From an uncultured Bacilli bacterium (GTDB lineage: Bacteria; Bacillota_I; Bacilli_A; RF39; UBA660), in NCBI GenBank assembly GCA_947628365.1, contig CANQZN010000005.1, positions 1 to 32,057 on the forward strand: DNA of 32,057 nt, in the 5' to 3' direction. The notes under the pieces are model-generated. The model ran no database searches, had not been told where the DNA came from, and saw only the letters and a program-made list of their open reading frames with translations. The position numbers and the translations under genes are program-made. How positions within the stretch are numbered: the first letter of the stretch is position 1; every line of letters starts with the position of its first letter. Shown piece by piece: positions 17,875 to 28,057 of the stretch.

Positions 17875-18618
17875 ATGGGGAAAAAATTTATATATCTTTT
17901 ATTTGTTTTTGCACTATTTTTAATAGTGTCATTAATGAAAGTAGAAGCTAAAAATTTATATTATATTAATAACAATAATGTTTCTCTATCAAAAGAAGAA
18001 TATTTATTTATATCCGATTTATTTTATGATGGATATCAAAATATAATGGAAGAAAAGGATTATAATAATATCTTTTATGATTCTAATATTTTAAATAGCA
18101 AGATTTCTCATAATATTATTTTTGACAATTCATCCACAGTAACATTGCAAGGAACTTTTCAAAGTACTGCTAGCAAAAAAATTACTATTTCTAAAGCATG
18201 CGCTACTTATTGCTTAATTTCGATAGTTGCCGAATGGATTAAATCACCGATAGTCAGAAGTTATGATTTAATGGGAGCATATTTGGAAAACGTAAAATTA
18301 GTTACTAGTCCGATAACGACAGTAATGAATTCTACTGGACACAATGATTCTTACGAGATGGAAGAAGATAAAAATGGATTTGGCGTCTCTATAAAATTAT
18401 TAACTTCTGGTGATGATATGAAAATAGTTCAACATTTTAATGTTGCTGGATCAGGACACATTTATGGAACCTATCAGCATGCAATAAAAAATATAACACT
18501 TGCTAATAGTAAAAAATATACTATTTCTAAAAGTGGATATGGTAAGGTATTTTTGTTTAATAATCTTACAATAAGAAATTATTATGATGGTATGACTGGT
18601 GTAGACATTGAGATTTAA
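17875..18618 (+). CDS. Secreted protein of uncharacterised family (YQHA...YDGM C-terminus), paralog A
   Basis: Signal peptide MGKKFIYLLFVFALFLIVSLMKVEA; RBS gggagg before ATG 17875; C-terminal GTYQHAIKNIT...YDGMTG. Confidence 0.75.
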   Translation: MGKKFIYLLFVFALFLIVSLMKVEAKNLYYINNNNVSLSKEEYLFISDLFYDGYQNIMEEKDYNNIFYDSNILNSKISHNIIFDNSSTVTLQGTFQSTASKKITISKACATYCLISIVAEWIKSPIVRSYDLMGAYLENVKLVTSPITTVMNSTGHNDSYEMEEDKNGFGVSIKLLTSGDDMKIVQHFNVAGSGHIYGTYQHAIKNITLANSKKYTISKSGYGKVFLFNNLTIRNYYDGMTGVDIEI

Positions 18619-18632
18619 ATGATTTAAATCTC
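18610..18632. repeat. 23-nt perfect palindrome overlapping the stop codon of paralog A
   Basis: GAGATTTAAAT-G-ATTTAAATCTC; no T-tract follows. Confidence 0.75.
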
Positions 18633-18729
18633 ATGTTTAACATAAAATGAGAGAGGTGATAGATAAAAATAAAAATTTATAAAATCTGTTTTATCTTTCA
18701 GTAAAAAAGATTATATAGAAAGGGATTTT

Positions 18730-19824
18730 ATGAAGAAATTAAATTTGATGTTTACATTTTCAATTGCATGTTTGTTTGTCTTTTCTTCTACTGTTAATGC
18801 CGAAATAATTAATACAAATAAAAATGGAATAATAATGACACAAAAAGAAATTAATAATTTAAAAAATTTAGGTTTTAGTTTTGACAACATTGATTATATG
18901 GATGAGGATATTTTTTTTGCTAATAAAGATATAGAGGCTACTTTAGAAAGTCAAGAAAAAAAATATATTGAAACTTTATATATTTATAAGCCTAAAAACA
19001 AATTAATAGCATTGGGATTAAATCCAATCGAATTACAAGCCAATTTTGAAGAAAATGAAGATGATTATGTATTAGATAAAGTGATTCATAAAGAAATTAA
19101 CGAAAAACAATATAATAATGGCGAATATACAATAGCTGTTCCTTATGATGTTAATCCACATGTCGTTGGAAGAGGTATGAAAACTTTAACAACTTCTATC
19201 AGTTATATTTCAGCTTCTAAACGATATAGATTAACAAATGAATTAATTTGGAAAGAATCTCCGAAAAATAGATATGAGGATTTATATGGTATTGCAGGAA
19301 ATCCTGCACAACAAAATCCGGTATCTGGATCTCAAAATGCTTATGGAAGTTGGGATATTTATGACACATGTTCTGAAAGTATAATTGCAAATGGTGGGAG
19401 CAACTATACAAGTAAATCTTGGTATAAAAGCTCATTTGGCTATGGGATAAATATTCCATTACCGGAAAATTACTATAAAACAGTAAAATGGGATACGAAA
19501 TATGGAAATACTCCTAATCCTTGTAAAGATGCTCAACGGCCTGGTCTTACATTACCATCAAGAGGTTCAAAAAATTACACTCAAGAGATTCAAAATATGA
19601 AATTTACAATGTACTACGATGTTATAAAAGTTACGGGAACTTCTGTAGATGCTTTCGGAAGTTATCAACATGCTGTAGATTCAATTACTTTTACTCCTTC
19701 AATTAGCGTAAATATAACTAATAATGGAACTTTGGGAGGAATATTCAATTTAGATGCTACATATAGTAAAAAATTTGATGGTATGGAAGGAACTCATGCT
19801 CAAATTCTAAATCCTAAATGGTAA
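18730..19824 (+). CDS. Secreted protein of uncharacterised family (YQHA...FDGM C-terminus), paralog B
   Basis: Signal peptide MKKLNLMFTFSIACLFVFSSTVNA; RBS aaaggg; C-terminal GSYQHAVDSIT...FDGMEG. Confidence 0.8.
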   Translation: MKKLNLMFTFSIACLFVFSSTVNAEIINTNKNGIIMTQKEINNLKNLGFSFDNIDYMDEDIFFANKDIEATLESQEKKYIETLYIYKPKNKLIALGLNPIELQANFEENEDDYVLDKVIHKEINEKQYNNGEYTIAVPYDVNPHVVGRGMKTLTTSISYISASKRYRLTNELIWKESPKNRYEDLYGIAGNPAQQNPVSGSQNAYGSWDIYDTCSESIIANGGSNYTSKSWYKSSFGYGINIPLPENYYKTVKWDTKYGNTPNPCKDAQRPGLTLPSRGSKNYTQEIQNMKFTMYYDVIKVTGTSVDAFGSYQHAVDSITFTPSISVNITNNGTLGGIFNLDATYSKKFDGMEGTHAQILNPKW

Positions 19825-19947
19825 AAAAATTAAAACTTACATAAATAGTAAAGAACTATGCAATTTAATAGTTCTTTATTATTTATGTGTTAATTATATG
19901 ACAAGTATACTGAATAAGGTGTATAATAAATTTTAGAAAGGATTATT

Positions 19948-20604
19948 ATGAAGAAAAATAGTTTAATAAAAATTGTAGGACTAATTATAGGAATTATCTT
20001 AATTATATTATTAGGAGTATTTATATTTATTAATATACCTATAAAATCTATTAAGATAGATACAAATTTAATGAATACATATAATGATAATTTAATCGCC
20101 ATTAAAGATACATTAGATTTAATAACTATTCCTAGTGAAGATGGAATAATAGATTGGTATAAATTAAAAGATAATAATAAAATAGATAAAGATTTAAAAG
20201 ATGCTTATGAATATTTTTTAATACCAATTAGAAATTATTATCTGTATACAACAGGTGAAGGCTTTAATAAAGTTGGAGATAATGATAGTTTTTCTAATAG
20301 TAATTTTTTAGCAAATTTTACTAATAAAAAGAGAATAAGTATAAAAGAGTATAATAGTATAATGAAAAATTATTCTTTGTATAATATGGACACTATTGGT
20401 TCATTTTATACAGATTACTTATCTTTACAAAATGTTCTAATTTATAAAGATATAAAGAAACCACTTCAAGATTTAGCAAACTATTACTTAGAAATAAAGA
20501 ATAAGAAATTTAACAATTATTCTTTAGTTTTAGAGTGTGAAGCAAAAAAATCTGAATTAATTAAGGTATTTATTGAAACATTAAAGAATAAATTAAATTA
20601 TTAA
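19948..20604 (+). CDS. Hypothetical membrane-anchored protein
   Basis: RBS gaaagga before ATG; N-terminal TM; no recognised family. Confidence 0.7.
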   Translation: MKKNSLIKIVGLIIGIILIILLGVFIFINIPIKSIKIDTNLMNTYNDNLIAIKDTLDLITIPSEDGIIDWYKLKDNNKIDKDLKDAYEYFLIPIRNYYLYTTGEGFNKVGDNDSFSNSNFLANFTNKKRISIKEYNSIMKNYSLYNMDTIGSFYTDYLSLQNVLIYKDIKKPLQDLANYYLEIKNKKFNNYSLVLECEAKKSELIKVFIETLKNKLNY

Positions 20605-20703
20605 AGAATATTTTTGTAAATTTGACAAAATATAGACAATAAAAGTTACAGTTTGCCATAAAATTTATAATATAGTATAATATTAATGCCAATGAGGTGA
20701 AAT

Positions 20704-21198
20704 ATGAAAAGAATAAAAAAGTTTTTGAGGGAAAATAAGGTATTAGTTGTACTTGCAATAATCTTCTTAATTTGTATGATTATCTTAGTAAGTTCTACAA
20801 TCATAACATTTTATGATAATAGTAAAGATGTTTATGGAACAAGACTTGATACAACTAAAAATGTACCTTTAGAGGATGATGTTTTAAATAAAGTTAAAAC
20901 AGATTTACAAAGTGATAAGACAGTAACCAATGTTAATATTTTGAAAAAAGGTAAAATAGTTTACATTGAAATAGACTTTGCTGATGATACTAAATTAGAT
21001 AATGCAAAAAAGAGTGCAGAAGTTGCTTTAACAAGTTTTTCTGAAGCTCAATTAAAAGTTTATGACATCCATTTCACTATTAATTCTAAAAATACTAAAG
21101 ATGATAATGAAAGTTATACATTAATGGGTGCTCGTAATAAAAATGGTAGTGGCAAAATAATATGGAACAATAATAATAAAGAAGAGAGTAAAAAATGA
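20704..21198 (+). CDS. Hypothetical membrane-anchored protein, overlapping the next gene
   Basis: RBS gaggtga; N-terminal TM; 4-nt overlap with 21195..23207. Confidence 0.8.
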   Translation: MKRIKKFLRENKVLVVLAIIFLICMIILVSSTIITFYDNSKDVYGTRLDTTKNVPLEDDVLNKVKTDLQSDKTVTNVNILKKGKIVYIEIDFADDTKLDNAKKSAEVALTSFSEAQLKVYDIHFTINSKNTKDDNESYTLMGARNKNGSGKIIWNNNNKEESKK

Positions 21199-23207
21199 AA
21201 AATAAAAAATGGATAATACCTGTAATAGCACTAGTTTTCTTATCTATTATAGGTATAGTAACATTTAATATCCTGAATAACGCAAATAAATTAACTAGTA
21301 CAGAAAGAAAATGGATAAATAGTAATGTTAATAATTTACAAAATATATATGTAATTAATGATGAACCCCTTTTTAGCCAAGATGGCCACGGGGTTTTCTA
21401 TGACTTTTTAAATGATTTTAGTAATGAATATGGAATTAAATTAAATATTGTTAGTTTTGATTCTACAAGTACTCCTAGTGATATAAGTTTAAATTATACT
21501 AAAAATGTAACTAGTGATACTGATATTTTTTATACTGATCATTATGTCCTATTAGGTAAGGAATTAGAAATATATAATAGTTATCAAGAACTAGAAGATA
21601 AAAATATTGGTGTATTAAATAGTGATTTAGAATTTGTTAAAAGTTATTTAAAAGAAGTAAAAGTTAATCTTATTGGTTATAATACTTTTGATGATTTATT
21701 AAAAGATATGGGAACTAATATTAATTATATGATTTTACCAAGAATAAAATATCTAAGTTCAATATTAACTAATAATTTAAGAATAATATACCATTTAAGT
21801 GATATTAAAGTTTATTATACTTTTAATAGTAATGATAGTACTTTTAGTAATGTTATTTCAAAATATTTTCAAACTTGGGATAAATTAGATGAAAGTTTAA
21901 AAAAAGAAGAGTTTACAGTTTTTACCAAATCATTAGGTATAAGTGAAACAGAAATAGATAAATTATTAAGTATTGATTATGATTATGGTTTTGTTAATAA
22001 TTCACCATATGAAGTTATTATGAGTGGTAATTATGGTGGTATAGTTGCTGAATATTTACAAGAATTTAGTAAATTTTCTGGAGTATATTTTGATATTAAA
22101 AAATATGGTAATACTAATAAATTAGTAAATGCCATCAATAAAGGTAAAGTAGATTTATATTTTAATTTTAATAATGCAATTGAATCTAATTTTATTAAAA
22201 CTAATAATGGTATAAATAATAGTATTTCTATCTTAACTAATAAAGATAGTGATAAAGTTATGAAGTCTATTTATGGTCTTCGTGGGGAATCAGTATATGT
22301 TGAAGCAGGTAGTAATTTACTTGAATATTTAACTAAAATAGGTAATATCGAAATTCATACTTATAATAATTTAAAAGAATTATTTAAGTTAAATAATGAA
22401 GATGCTACTATTGTAATGGATACTTATATATTTAATTATTATAGTGATAATAAATTAAATAATTATGTTAGTAAATATGATGGCTTTATTAATAATAAAT
22501 ATAGTTTTAAAGTAAAAGAAGAATATAAAACTTTATATACTCTATTAGATAAATATATGGAATATTTAGATAATTCTAGTATGGTTAATTTAGGTATTAA
22601 TAGTCATAATGAAACAATCAAAGAAGGTAATATTTTAAATAATATTGCTAAGTATTGTATTATTGTAATAATTGCTGTTCTTTTCATTAGTTTTGTTATA
22701 TATCGTAATACAAAGAAAATTAAAATTGCTAAGAGATTAAAGAAAGATGATAAAATTCGTTTTATTGATGAACTTACTTGTTTAAAAAATAGAGCATATT
22801 TAAGTGATTTTATAAAATCTTGGAGTAATAATACTATTTATCCTCAAGCAATAATAGTTGTTGATTTAAATAAAATTCAAGAAATAAATGATAAATATGG
22901 GGTAAGTGAAGGAGATAAACAAATTCAAACAGCAGCGAATGCTCTTATTAAGACTCAACTTGATAATAGTGATTTAATGCGTAGTGATGGTAATGAATTT
23001 GTTATCTATACTGTTGGTTATAATCAAAAACAAATAATTAATTATATTCATAAATTAAATAAAGAACTTAAGAAATTACCATATAACTTTGGGGCTGAAT
23101 TTGGTTATAGTATTATTGAAAATAATTTAAAAACAGTAGAGGATGCTTTAAATGAAGCTACTATAGATATGAAAAATAAAAAAGCGAGTGGTAGTAGTGA
23201 AAAATAA
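21195..23207 (+). CDS. Membrane protein with tandem periplasmic solute-binding-like domains and a C-terminal degenerate GGDEF domain
   Basis: GVFYDFLNDFSNEYGIKLNIV and GGIVAEYLQEFSKFSGVYFDIKKY SBP-3-like segments, TM, then DELTCLKNRAYL...VVDLNKIQEINDKYGVSEGDKQI...RSDGNEFVIY. Confidence 0.8.
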   Translation: MKNKKWIIPVIALVFLSIIGIVTFNILNNANKLTSTERKWINSNVNNLQNIYVINDEPLFSQDGHGVFYDFLNDFSNEYGIKLNIVSFDSTSTPSDISLNYTKNVTSDTDIFYTDHYVLLGKELEIYNSYQELEDKNIGVLNSDLEFVKSYLKEVKVNLIGYNTFDDLLKDMGTNINYMILPRIKYLSSILTNNLRIIYHLSDIKVYYTFNSNDSTFSNVISKYFQTWDKLDESLKKEEFTVFTKSLGISETEIDKLLSIDYDYGFVNNSPYEVIMSGNYGGIVAEYLQEFSKFSGVYFDIKKYGNTNKLVNAINKGKVDLYFNFNNAIESNFIKTNNGINNSISILTNKDSDKVMKSIYGLRGESVYVEAGSNLLEYLTKIGNIEIHTYNNLKELFKLNNEDATIVMDTYIFNYYSDNKLNNYVSKYDGFINNKYSFKVKEEYKTLYTLLDKYMEYLDNSSMVNLGINSHNETIKEGNILNNIAKYCIIVIIAVLFISFVIYRNTKKIKIAKRLKKDDKIRFIDELTCLKNRAYLSDFIKSWSNNTIYPQAIIVVDLNKIQEINDKYGVSEGDKQIQTAANALIKTQLDNSDLMRSDGNEFVIYTVGYNQKQIINYIHKLNKELKKLPYNFGAEFGYSIIENNLKTVEDALNEATIDMKNKKASGSSEK

Positions 23208-24057
23208 AGTTAATGATACTAAAACAGCAATTAAAGATTTCTTTACTAACTTTTTTAAAGTAATTAGAAGAAATGATATGATTATACTTCCTGGTAATTT
23301 ATCTTTCTACTTTGTTTTAGCTATTATTCCCACTCTTGGTTTAATAAGTTTTGGGGCATCTATGTTAAACTTATCAGTAGATTACTTATATAATTTTATT
23401 TCTTCATCATTTTCGGTAGAGATTGCTGATTTAATATTAGGAGTTAATTTATCTAATGAAGCTGGTCTTCATTTCTTTATCACTATTTTAATAGGTTTAT
23501 ATATTGCTAGTAATGGTGCTGATTCTATTATTATTGCTTCTAATACTATTTATGGCACTAAGAATAAATCTTGGCTTAAAAGAAGAATAAAAGCAATAGG
23601 TATTTCTTTCATTATAATTTTACTTTTAATCTTTATGTTAGTAGTACCAGTTTTTGGCAATAATATTATTACTCTTTTTGAAGAGGTTAATCTAAATCCG
23701 CAAACAACAAATCAAGTAGTAGCAATTCTATCTTTAATGAAAGGTCCTATTTCTTGGTTAATTATCTTTGCCTTTATTAAACTCATCTATGTTTTAGCAC
23801 CAGATAAAAAGCCTAAAAATAGAGTTATCAATTATGGGGCTTGGTTTACAACAATTTGTTGGATAATTGGAACAAAAATATATTCTTTATATGTAACTAA
23901 TTATGCTGAATATAGTGTTTTATATGGTGGACTTGCTAGTATTGTAGTTCTAATGATCTGGATATATTTCTTATGTTATATATTTACAATTGGCATTGCT
24001 TTAAATAGTCAAAAAGATGAAGATAATTTGCTAAAAACTTCCACTATAAATAACTAA
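23197..24057 (+). CDS. YihY/virulence factor BrkB family membrane protein
   Basis: NLSFYFVLAIIPTLGLI, NGADSIIIASNTIYGTKNKSWLKRRIKAI, multi-TM. GTG start at 23188 or 23197. Confidence 0.88.
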   Translation: MKNKVNDTKTAIKDFFTNFFKVIRRNDMIILPGNLSFYFVLAIIPTLGLISFGASMLNLSVDYLYNFISSSFSVEIADLILGVNLSNEAGLHFFITILIGLYIASNGADSIIIASNTIYGTKNKSWLKRRIKAIGISFIIILLLIFMLVVPVFGNNIITLFEEVNLNPQTTNQVVAILSLMKGPISWLIIFAFIKLIYVLAPDKKPKNRVINYGAWFTTICWIIGTKIYSLYVTNYAEYSVLYGGLASIVVLMIWIYFLCYIFTIGIALNSQKDEDNLLKTSTINN

Positions 24058-24069
24058 TTAAAAGGGAAA

Positions 24070-24116
24070 ATAAAAATATGTACACAGGTATTACTTAGTA
24101 CATATTTTATTTTTGA
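24070..24116 (+). terminator. Terminator after the yihY-like gene
   Basis: AAAATATGTAC...GTACATATTTTattttt. Confidence 0.65.
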
Positions 24117-24165
24117 TATCAATCTAGTATCAATTTACTAACGATATTGAAGAGTAATACTTAAA

Positions 24166-24193
24166 AAGGAACTAAAATAAGTTCCTTTTTTTA
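24166..24193. terminator. Hairpin terminator, AAGGAACTaaaatAAGTTCCTTttttt
   Basis: GGAACT/AGTTCC stem with A/T flanks. Confidence 0.75.
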
Positions 24194-24571
24194 ACTCGTT
24201 ATATTTGCATGAAATAATGAAATAATCAATGAAATTAAGCGAGGAAGCCAAAAGCTAATTGTAATTAGTGTAAGTATTATCAAAATCATTAATATGATAT
24301 TTAATGTAGTATATTGTTTCTTTTTAATTAAGCATATAAGCCAGTATATAAACCAAATATAAATGAGTATACATACTAATGTAATTCCTACTAAATAAGT
24401 CCAAGAAAGTGACATAAACATTAAACCAAGTTGATTAATACCATTAGTGATATCTATATTATTTTTTGTAATATTAATATTAAAAAATATAAAAATAATG
24501 CTTATTATGACTAATACTAAAGAAATAATAGCGAGTACTTTAGTAGTCTTATTCTTAAATAATTTCTTCAT
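24191..24571 (-). CDS. Hypothetical multi-TM protein
   Basis: Reverse-strand ORF of 126 aa with about three TM segments. Confidence 0.65.
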   Translation of the reverse strand: MKKLFKNKTTKVLAIISLVLVIISIIFIFFNINITKNNIDITNGINQLGLMFMSLSWTYLVGITLVCILIYIWFIYWLICLIKKKQYTTLNIILMILIILTLITISFWLPRLISLIISLFHANITS

Positions 24572-24721
24572 ATTTTAAACACCTTAAAATTATTATAACA
24601 AATCTTGACTTTTATACTAGAGTTAGACAAAAACTTGATATTATTTATGTAAAGTATTTAGCTAATTAAAATAAAATTAATTGATAAGTGTTATAATATT
24701 ATTAGAAGAAGTTGGTATTTT

Positions 24722-26689
24722 ATGGAAAATAAGAAAAAAGAAAATAAAATTAGTTTACTCTTATGTTCTTTTATTAGCATTTTTTATTTAGAAATATTAT
24801 ATAAAATACTTGTTCATAATAACATTTTTAAATTATCTCTTATTAATATGTTATTATTTTTAGTATTTTTTAGTTTAATTTTAGCATTTATAGGGCACTT
24901 ATTTAAAAATCATCAAGTTAATAAAATTACTTATATTGTTTTACTAAGTATAATTAGTATTTGGTTTAGTGCTCAATATGTAGTAAAGAATTATTTTGAT
25001 TTTTATCTTTCTTTATCTTCTTTTCAAATTGCTGATCAACTAGGAGATTTTGCTTCAAAAACTGTTATGGAAATACTAAGAAGACTGCCCGGAATAATTT
25101 TAATATTTATACCATTAATTTTAACAATTATATTTAATAAAAAGATTAATTTTAAATATCAAAATGGCAAAGATAAATTAAAATTATTCATAATTATTTT
25201 AGTTAGTTATGGGATTAATTTAATTGGTTTAAATATTAGTAAAAAAGATACTTATTCACCATATAATTTGTATTATAAAATTAATGATGTTTCTTTGAAT
25301 GCCGAAAGCTTTGGCTTATTAGAGACTTTCTGTATAGATACTAAAAGAGCTATTTTTGGTTTTGATGAAGAGTTAATTAATGTTGATAATCCTCTTACAG
25401 ATGATAATAATGAGGAAGAAGAGAAACCTAAAGAATATACATATAATAATTTAGATATTGATTTTGATAGTTTAATAGCTAGTGAAACTAATAGTAAAAT
25501 TAAAAGTATGCATGAATATTTTAAAAATGATACAGGTACTTTACAAAATGAATATACAGGTTTTTTTAAAGATAAGAATTTAATATTATTTATGGCTGAA
25601 TCTTTTAATGAAGTAGCAGTAAAAAAAGAAATAACTCCAACATTATATAAACTTGTTAATAGTGGTTTTGTCTTTGAAGACTTTTATACCCCAACTATAT
25701 TTAGTACTATTGGTGGTGAATTTCAAGAATTAACTGGTTTGTATGCCGCTGGAACAGATATTTTAAGTAAATTTAGAAGTGGCAATATTGCATTTCCTCA
25801 AGGAGTATCAACTAAGTTTTTAGAAGCTGGTTATACTACTTATGCTTATCATAATAATAGTGCTTATTTTCAAGATCGTAATAAATATTTAAAAAGTTTA
25901 GGATTTACTAATTTTAAAGCATGTTCAACTGGTTTAGAAAAAGTAATCAATTGTAATATTTGGCCTCGTAGTGACTTAGAAATGATTAATGCCACAGTAG
26001 ATGAATATATTAATGACGATAAATTTATGGTATTCTATGCCTCTAATTCAGGACACTCCAATTATGATGGCTTTAATTCTAATCAAATGGCTAAGAAAAA
26101 TAAAGAAGAATATTTAGCATCTGGCCTAAATTATTCTGAGAGACCTGCCACTTATTTAGCAGCCCAAATGGAACTAGATAAAGCATTAGAATCATTAATT
26201 AAACACTTAGAAGAAGCAGGAAAGTTAGAAGATACAGTAATTGCTTTAGTTGGTGATCATTATCCATATGATTTACATATGAATGAAATAAATGAAATGG
26301 CCGATTATACTAAAGATGATATTGTGGAAGTAAATCATAGTAATTTTATTTTATGGAATAGTAATATGGAGACAGTAAATGTATCTAAAGTAGGTAGTCA
26401 AATCGATGTAATTCCAACAATTTATAATGTTTTTGGTATTAATTATGACTCTAGATTATTTATTGGTAAAGATATTCTAAGTACTGAAGGTGGTCTTGCA
26501 ATGTTTGGTAATAAATCTTGGGTATCTGATAAAGGAACATACTTTACATCTGAAAAGAAATTTGTGCCAAAAGAGGGTGTAGAAGTAGAAGATGATTATG
26601 TTAAGAAAATGAATCAAATTGTCTTAAATAAAATTAATATGAGTAGATTTATAATTGAAAATAATTATTATAGTAAGGTATTTAAATAG
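24722..26689 (+). CDS. LTA synthase-like sulfatase family protein
   Basis: N-terminal TM bundle; NLILFMAESFNEVAV, FEDFYTPTIFSTIGGEFQELTGLYA, VALVGDHYPYDL. Confidence 0.9.
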   Translation: MENKKKENKISLLLCSFISIFYLEILYKILVHNNIFKLSLINMLLFLVFFSLILAFIGHLFKNHQVNKITYIVLLSIISIWFSAQYVVKNYFDFYLSLSSFQIADQLGDFASKTVMEILRRLPGIILIFIPLILTIIFNKKINFKYQNGKDKLKLFIIILVSYGINLIGLNISKKDTYSPYNLYYKINDVSLNAESFGLLETFCIDTKRAIFGFDEELINVDNPLTDDNNEEEEKPKEYTYNNLDIDFDSLIASETNSKIKSMHEYFKNDTGTLQNEYTGFFKDKNLILFMAESFNEVAVKKEITPTLYKLVNSGFVFEDFYTPTIFSTIGGEFQELTGLYAAGTDILSKFRSGNIAFPQGVSTKFLEAGYTTYAYHNNSAYFQDRNKYLKSLGFTNFKACSTGLEKVINCNIWPRSDLEMINATVDEYINDDKFMVFYASNSGHSNYDGFNSNQMAKKNKEEYLASGLNYSERPATYLAAQMELDKALESLIKHLEEAGKLEDTVIALVGDHYPYDLHMNEINEMADYTKDDIVEVNHSNFILWNSNMETVNVSKVGSQIDVIPTIYNVFGINYDSRLFIGKDILSTEGGLAMFGNKSWVSDKGTYFTSEKKFVPKEGVEVEDDYVKKMNQIVLNKINMSRFIIENNYYSKVFK

Positions 26690-26760
26690 ATAAAAGTAAC
26701 TTTATCTATTTTTTGTTTGATTTTTTAAATCTTTATAATATAATTTAAGTAGGAGGATAA

Positions 26761-27984
26761 ATGAAGAAGTTTTGGAAAAATTATCGAGGAACGATTATTT
26801 TAGTAATTGCTATTATTATTGGAGCGATAGTAGGAATTATCTTTGGGGAGGATGCAGTCGTTTTAAAACCACTTGGTGATATATTCATAAACCTTATGTT
26901 TGTTATAATTGTTCCACTTATCTTTTTAACTATTTCAACTGCCATTATTAAAATGGAAAGTCCTAAGAGATTAGGCAAAATCATGAGTCGTATTGTTATC
27001 GTTTTTGTCATAATGTCTTTAATATCAGCTATTCTTGGTCTTATAACAACAAGAGTATTTAAATTAGTTGAAAATGATAATACTGCAAATATTTTAGAAT
27101 TACTTGATGATGATAGTGTTATTGATACTGATATGTCTATTCTAGAGAGAACTGCTAGTATGTTAACTGCTAGTGATTTTAATACTTTAATTAGTAAAGA
27201 TAATATTATTGCTTTGTTAGTATTTTCCATTATATTTGCCTTTGCTGTAAGAAAGAGCAAAGAGAAGGGTGAAGTTGTTACTAAATTTTTAGTAAGTTTA
27301 AATGATGTTGTTTTAAATATCGTTAGTATCATAATGTATTATGCTCCAATTGGACTAGGTTGCTATTTTGCATCTTTAATAGGAACTTATGGTAGTAGTA
27401 TTGCTGTTGGGTTCTTAAAAACATTTATAATTTATACAGTACTTTGTCTATTTGTTTATTTTGTTGTTTATTCAATTTATGCATTTATTGCTGGTGGTAA
27501 AAAAGGCTTTAAAGCCTATTGGTCAAATATTTTAGCCCCATCATTTACAGCTTTAGCTACTTGTTCATCAGCAGCATGTATTCCAGTTAATATTAAAGCA
27601 ACAGAAGATATGGGAGTATCACATGATATAGCAGAAACTACAATTCCTATGGGTACAAGTTTTCATAAAGATGGTTCAGTAATTGGTAGTGTTTTTAAAA
27701 TAATGTTTTTAGTTTATTTATTTAACACTAATACAAGTATTTGGTTTGTCTTAGGTTTATCACTTTTAGCAACACTTTTAATTACCGCAGTACCTATTGG
27801 TGGTGGAACAATATCTGAAATGTTAATATTATCACTTATGGGAATGCCAGCATCTGCTTTACCAATACTAACAATTATTGCGACCGTTATTGACGCTCCT
27901 GCCACAGTATTAAATGTTGTTGGTGACTCAGCATCATCAATGTTAGTTGGACGATTAGTTGACGGCAAAAAGTTCTTAAAATAA
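26761..27984 (+). CDS. Dicarboxylate/amino acid:cation symporter (DAACS family)
   Basis: IIVPLIFLTISTAI, FTALATCSSAACIPVNIKATEDMGV, TIPMGTSFHKDGSVIG, VVGDSASSMLVGRLVDGK. Confidence 0.93.
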   Translation: MKKFWKNYRGTIILVIAIIIGAIVGIIFGEDAVVLKPLGDIFINLMFVIIVPLIFLTISTAIIKMESPKRLGKIMSRIVIVFVIMSLISAILGLITTRVFKLVENDNTANILELLDDDSVIDTDMSILERTASMLTASDFNTLISKDNIIALLVFSIIFAFAVRKSKEKGEVVTKFLVSLNDVVLNIVSIIMYYAPIGLGCYFASLIGTYGSSIAVGFLKTFIIYTVLCLFVYFVVYSIYAFIAGGKKGFKAYWSNILAPSFTALATCSSAACIPVNIKATEDMGVSHDIAETTIPMGTSFHKDGSVIGSVFKIMFLVYLFNTNTSIWFVLGLSLLATLLITAVPIGGGTISEMLILSLMGMPASALPILTIIATVIDAPATVLNVVGDSASSMLVGRLVDGKKFLK

Positions 27985-28057
27985 TTATAAAGCATAACAT
28001 TTGACAAAACTCATCTTTAAAATATAGAAAAGATGAGTTTTTTTTAGTACAATTAAA

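Noticed and set aside
26781-27332. 183-aa antisense ORF inside the DAACS symporter gene (also 27714..28007)
   Set aside because: Ile/Thr-rich mirror of hydrophobic codons; the sense gene is a strong family match.
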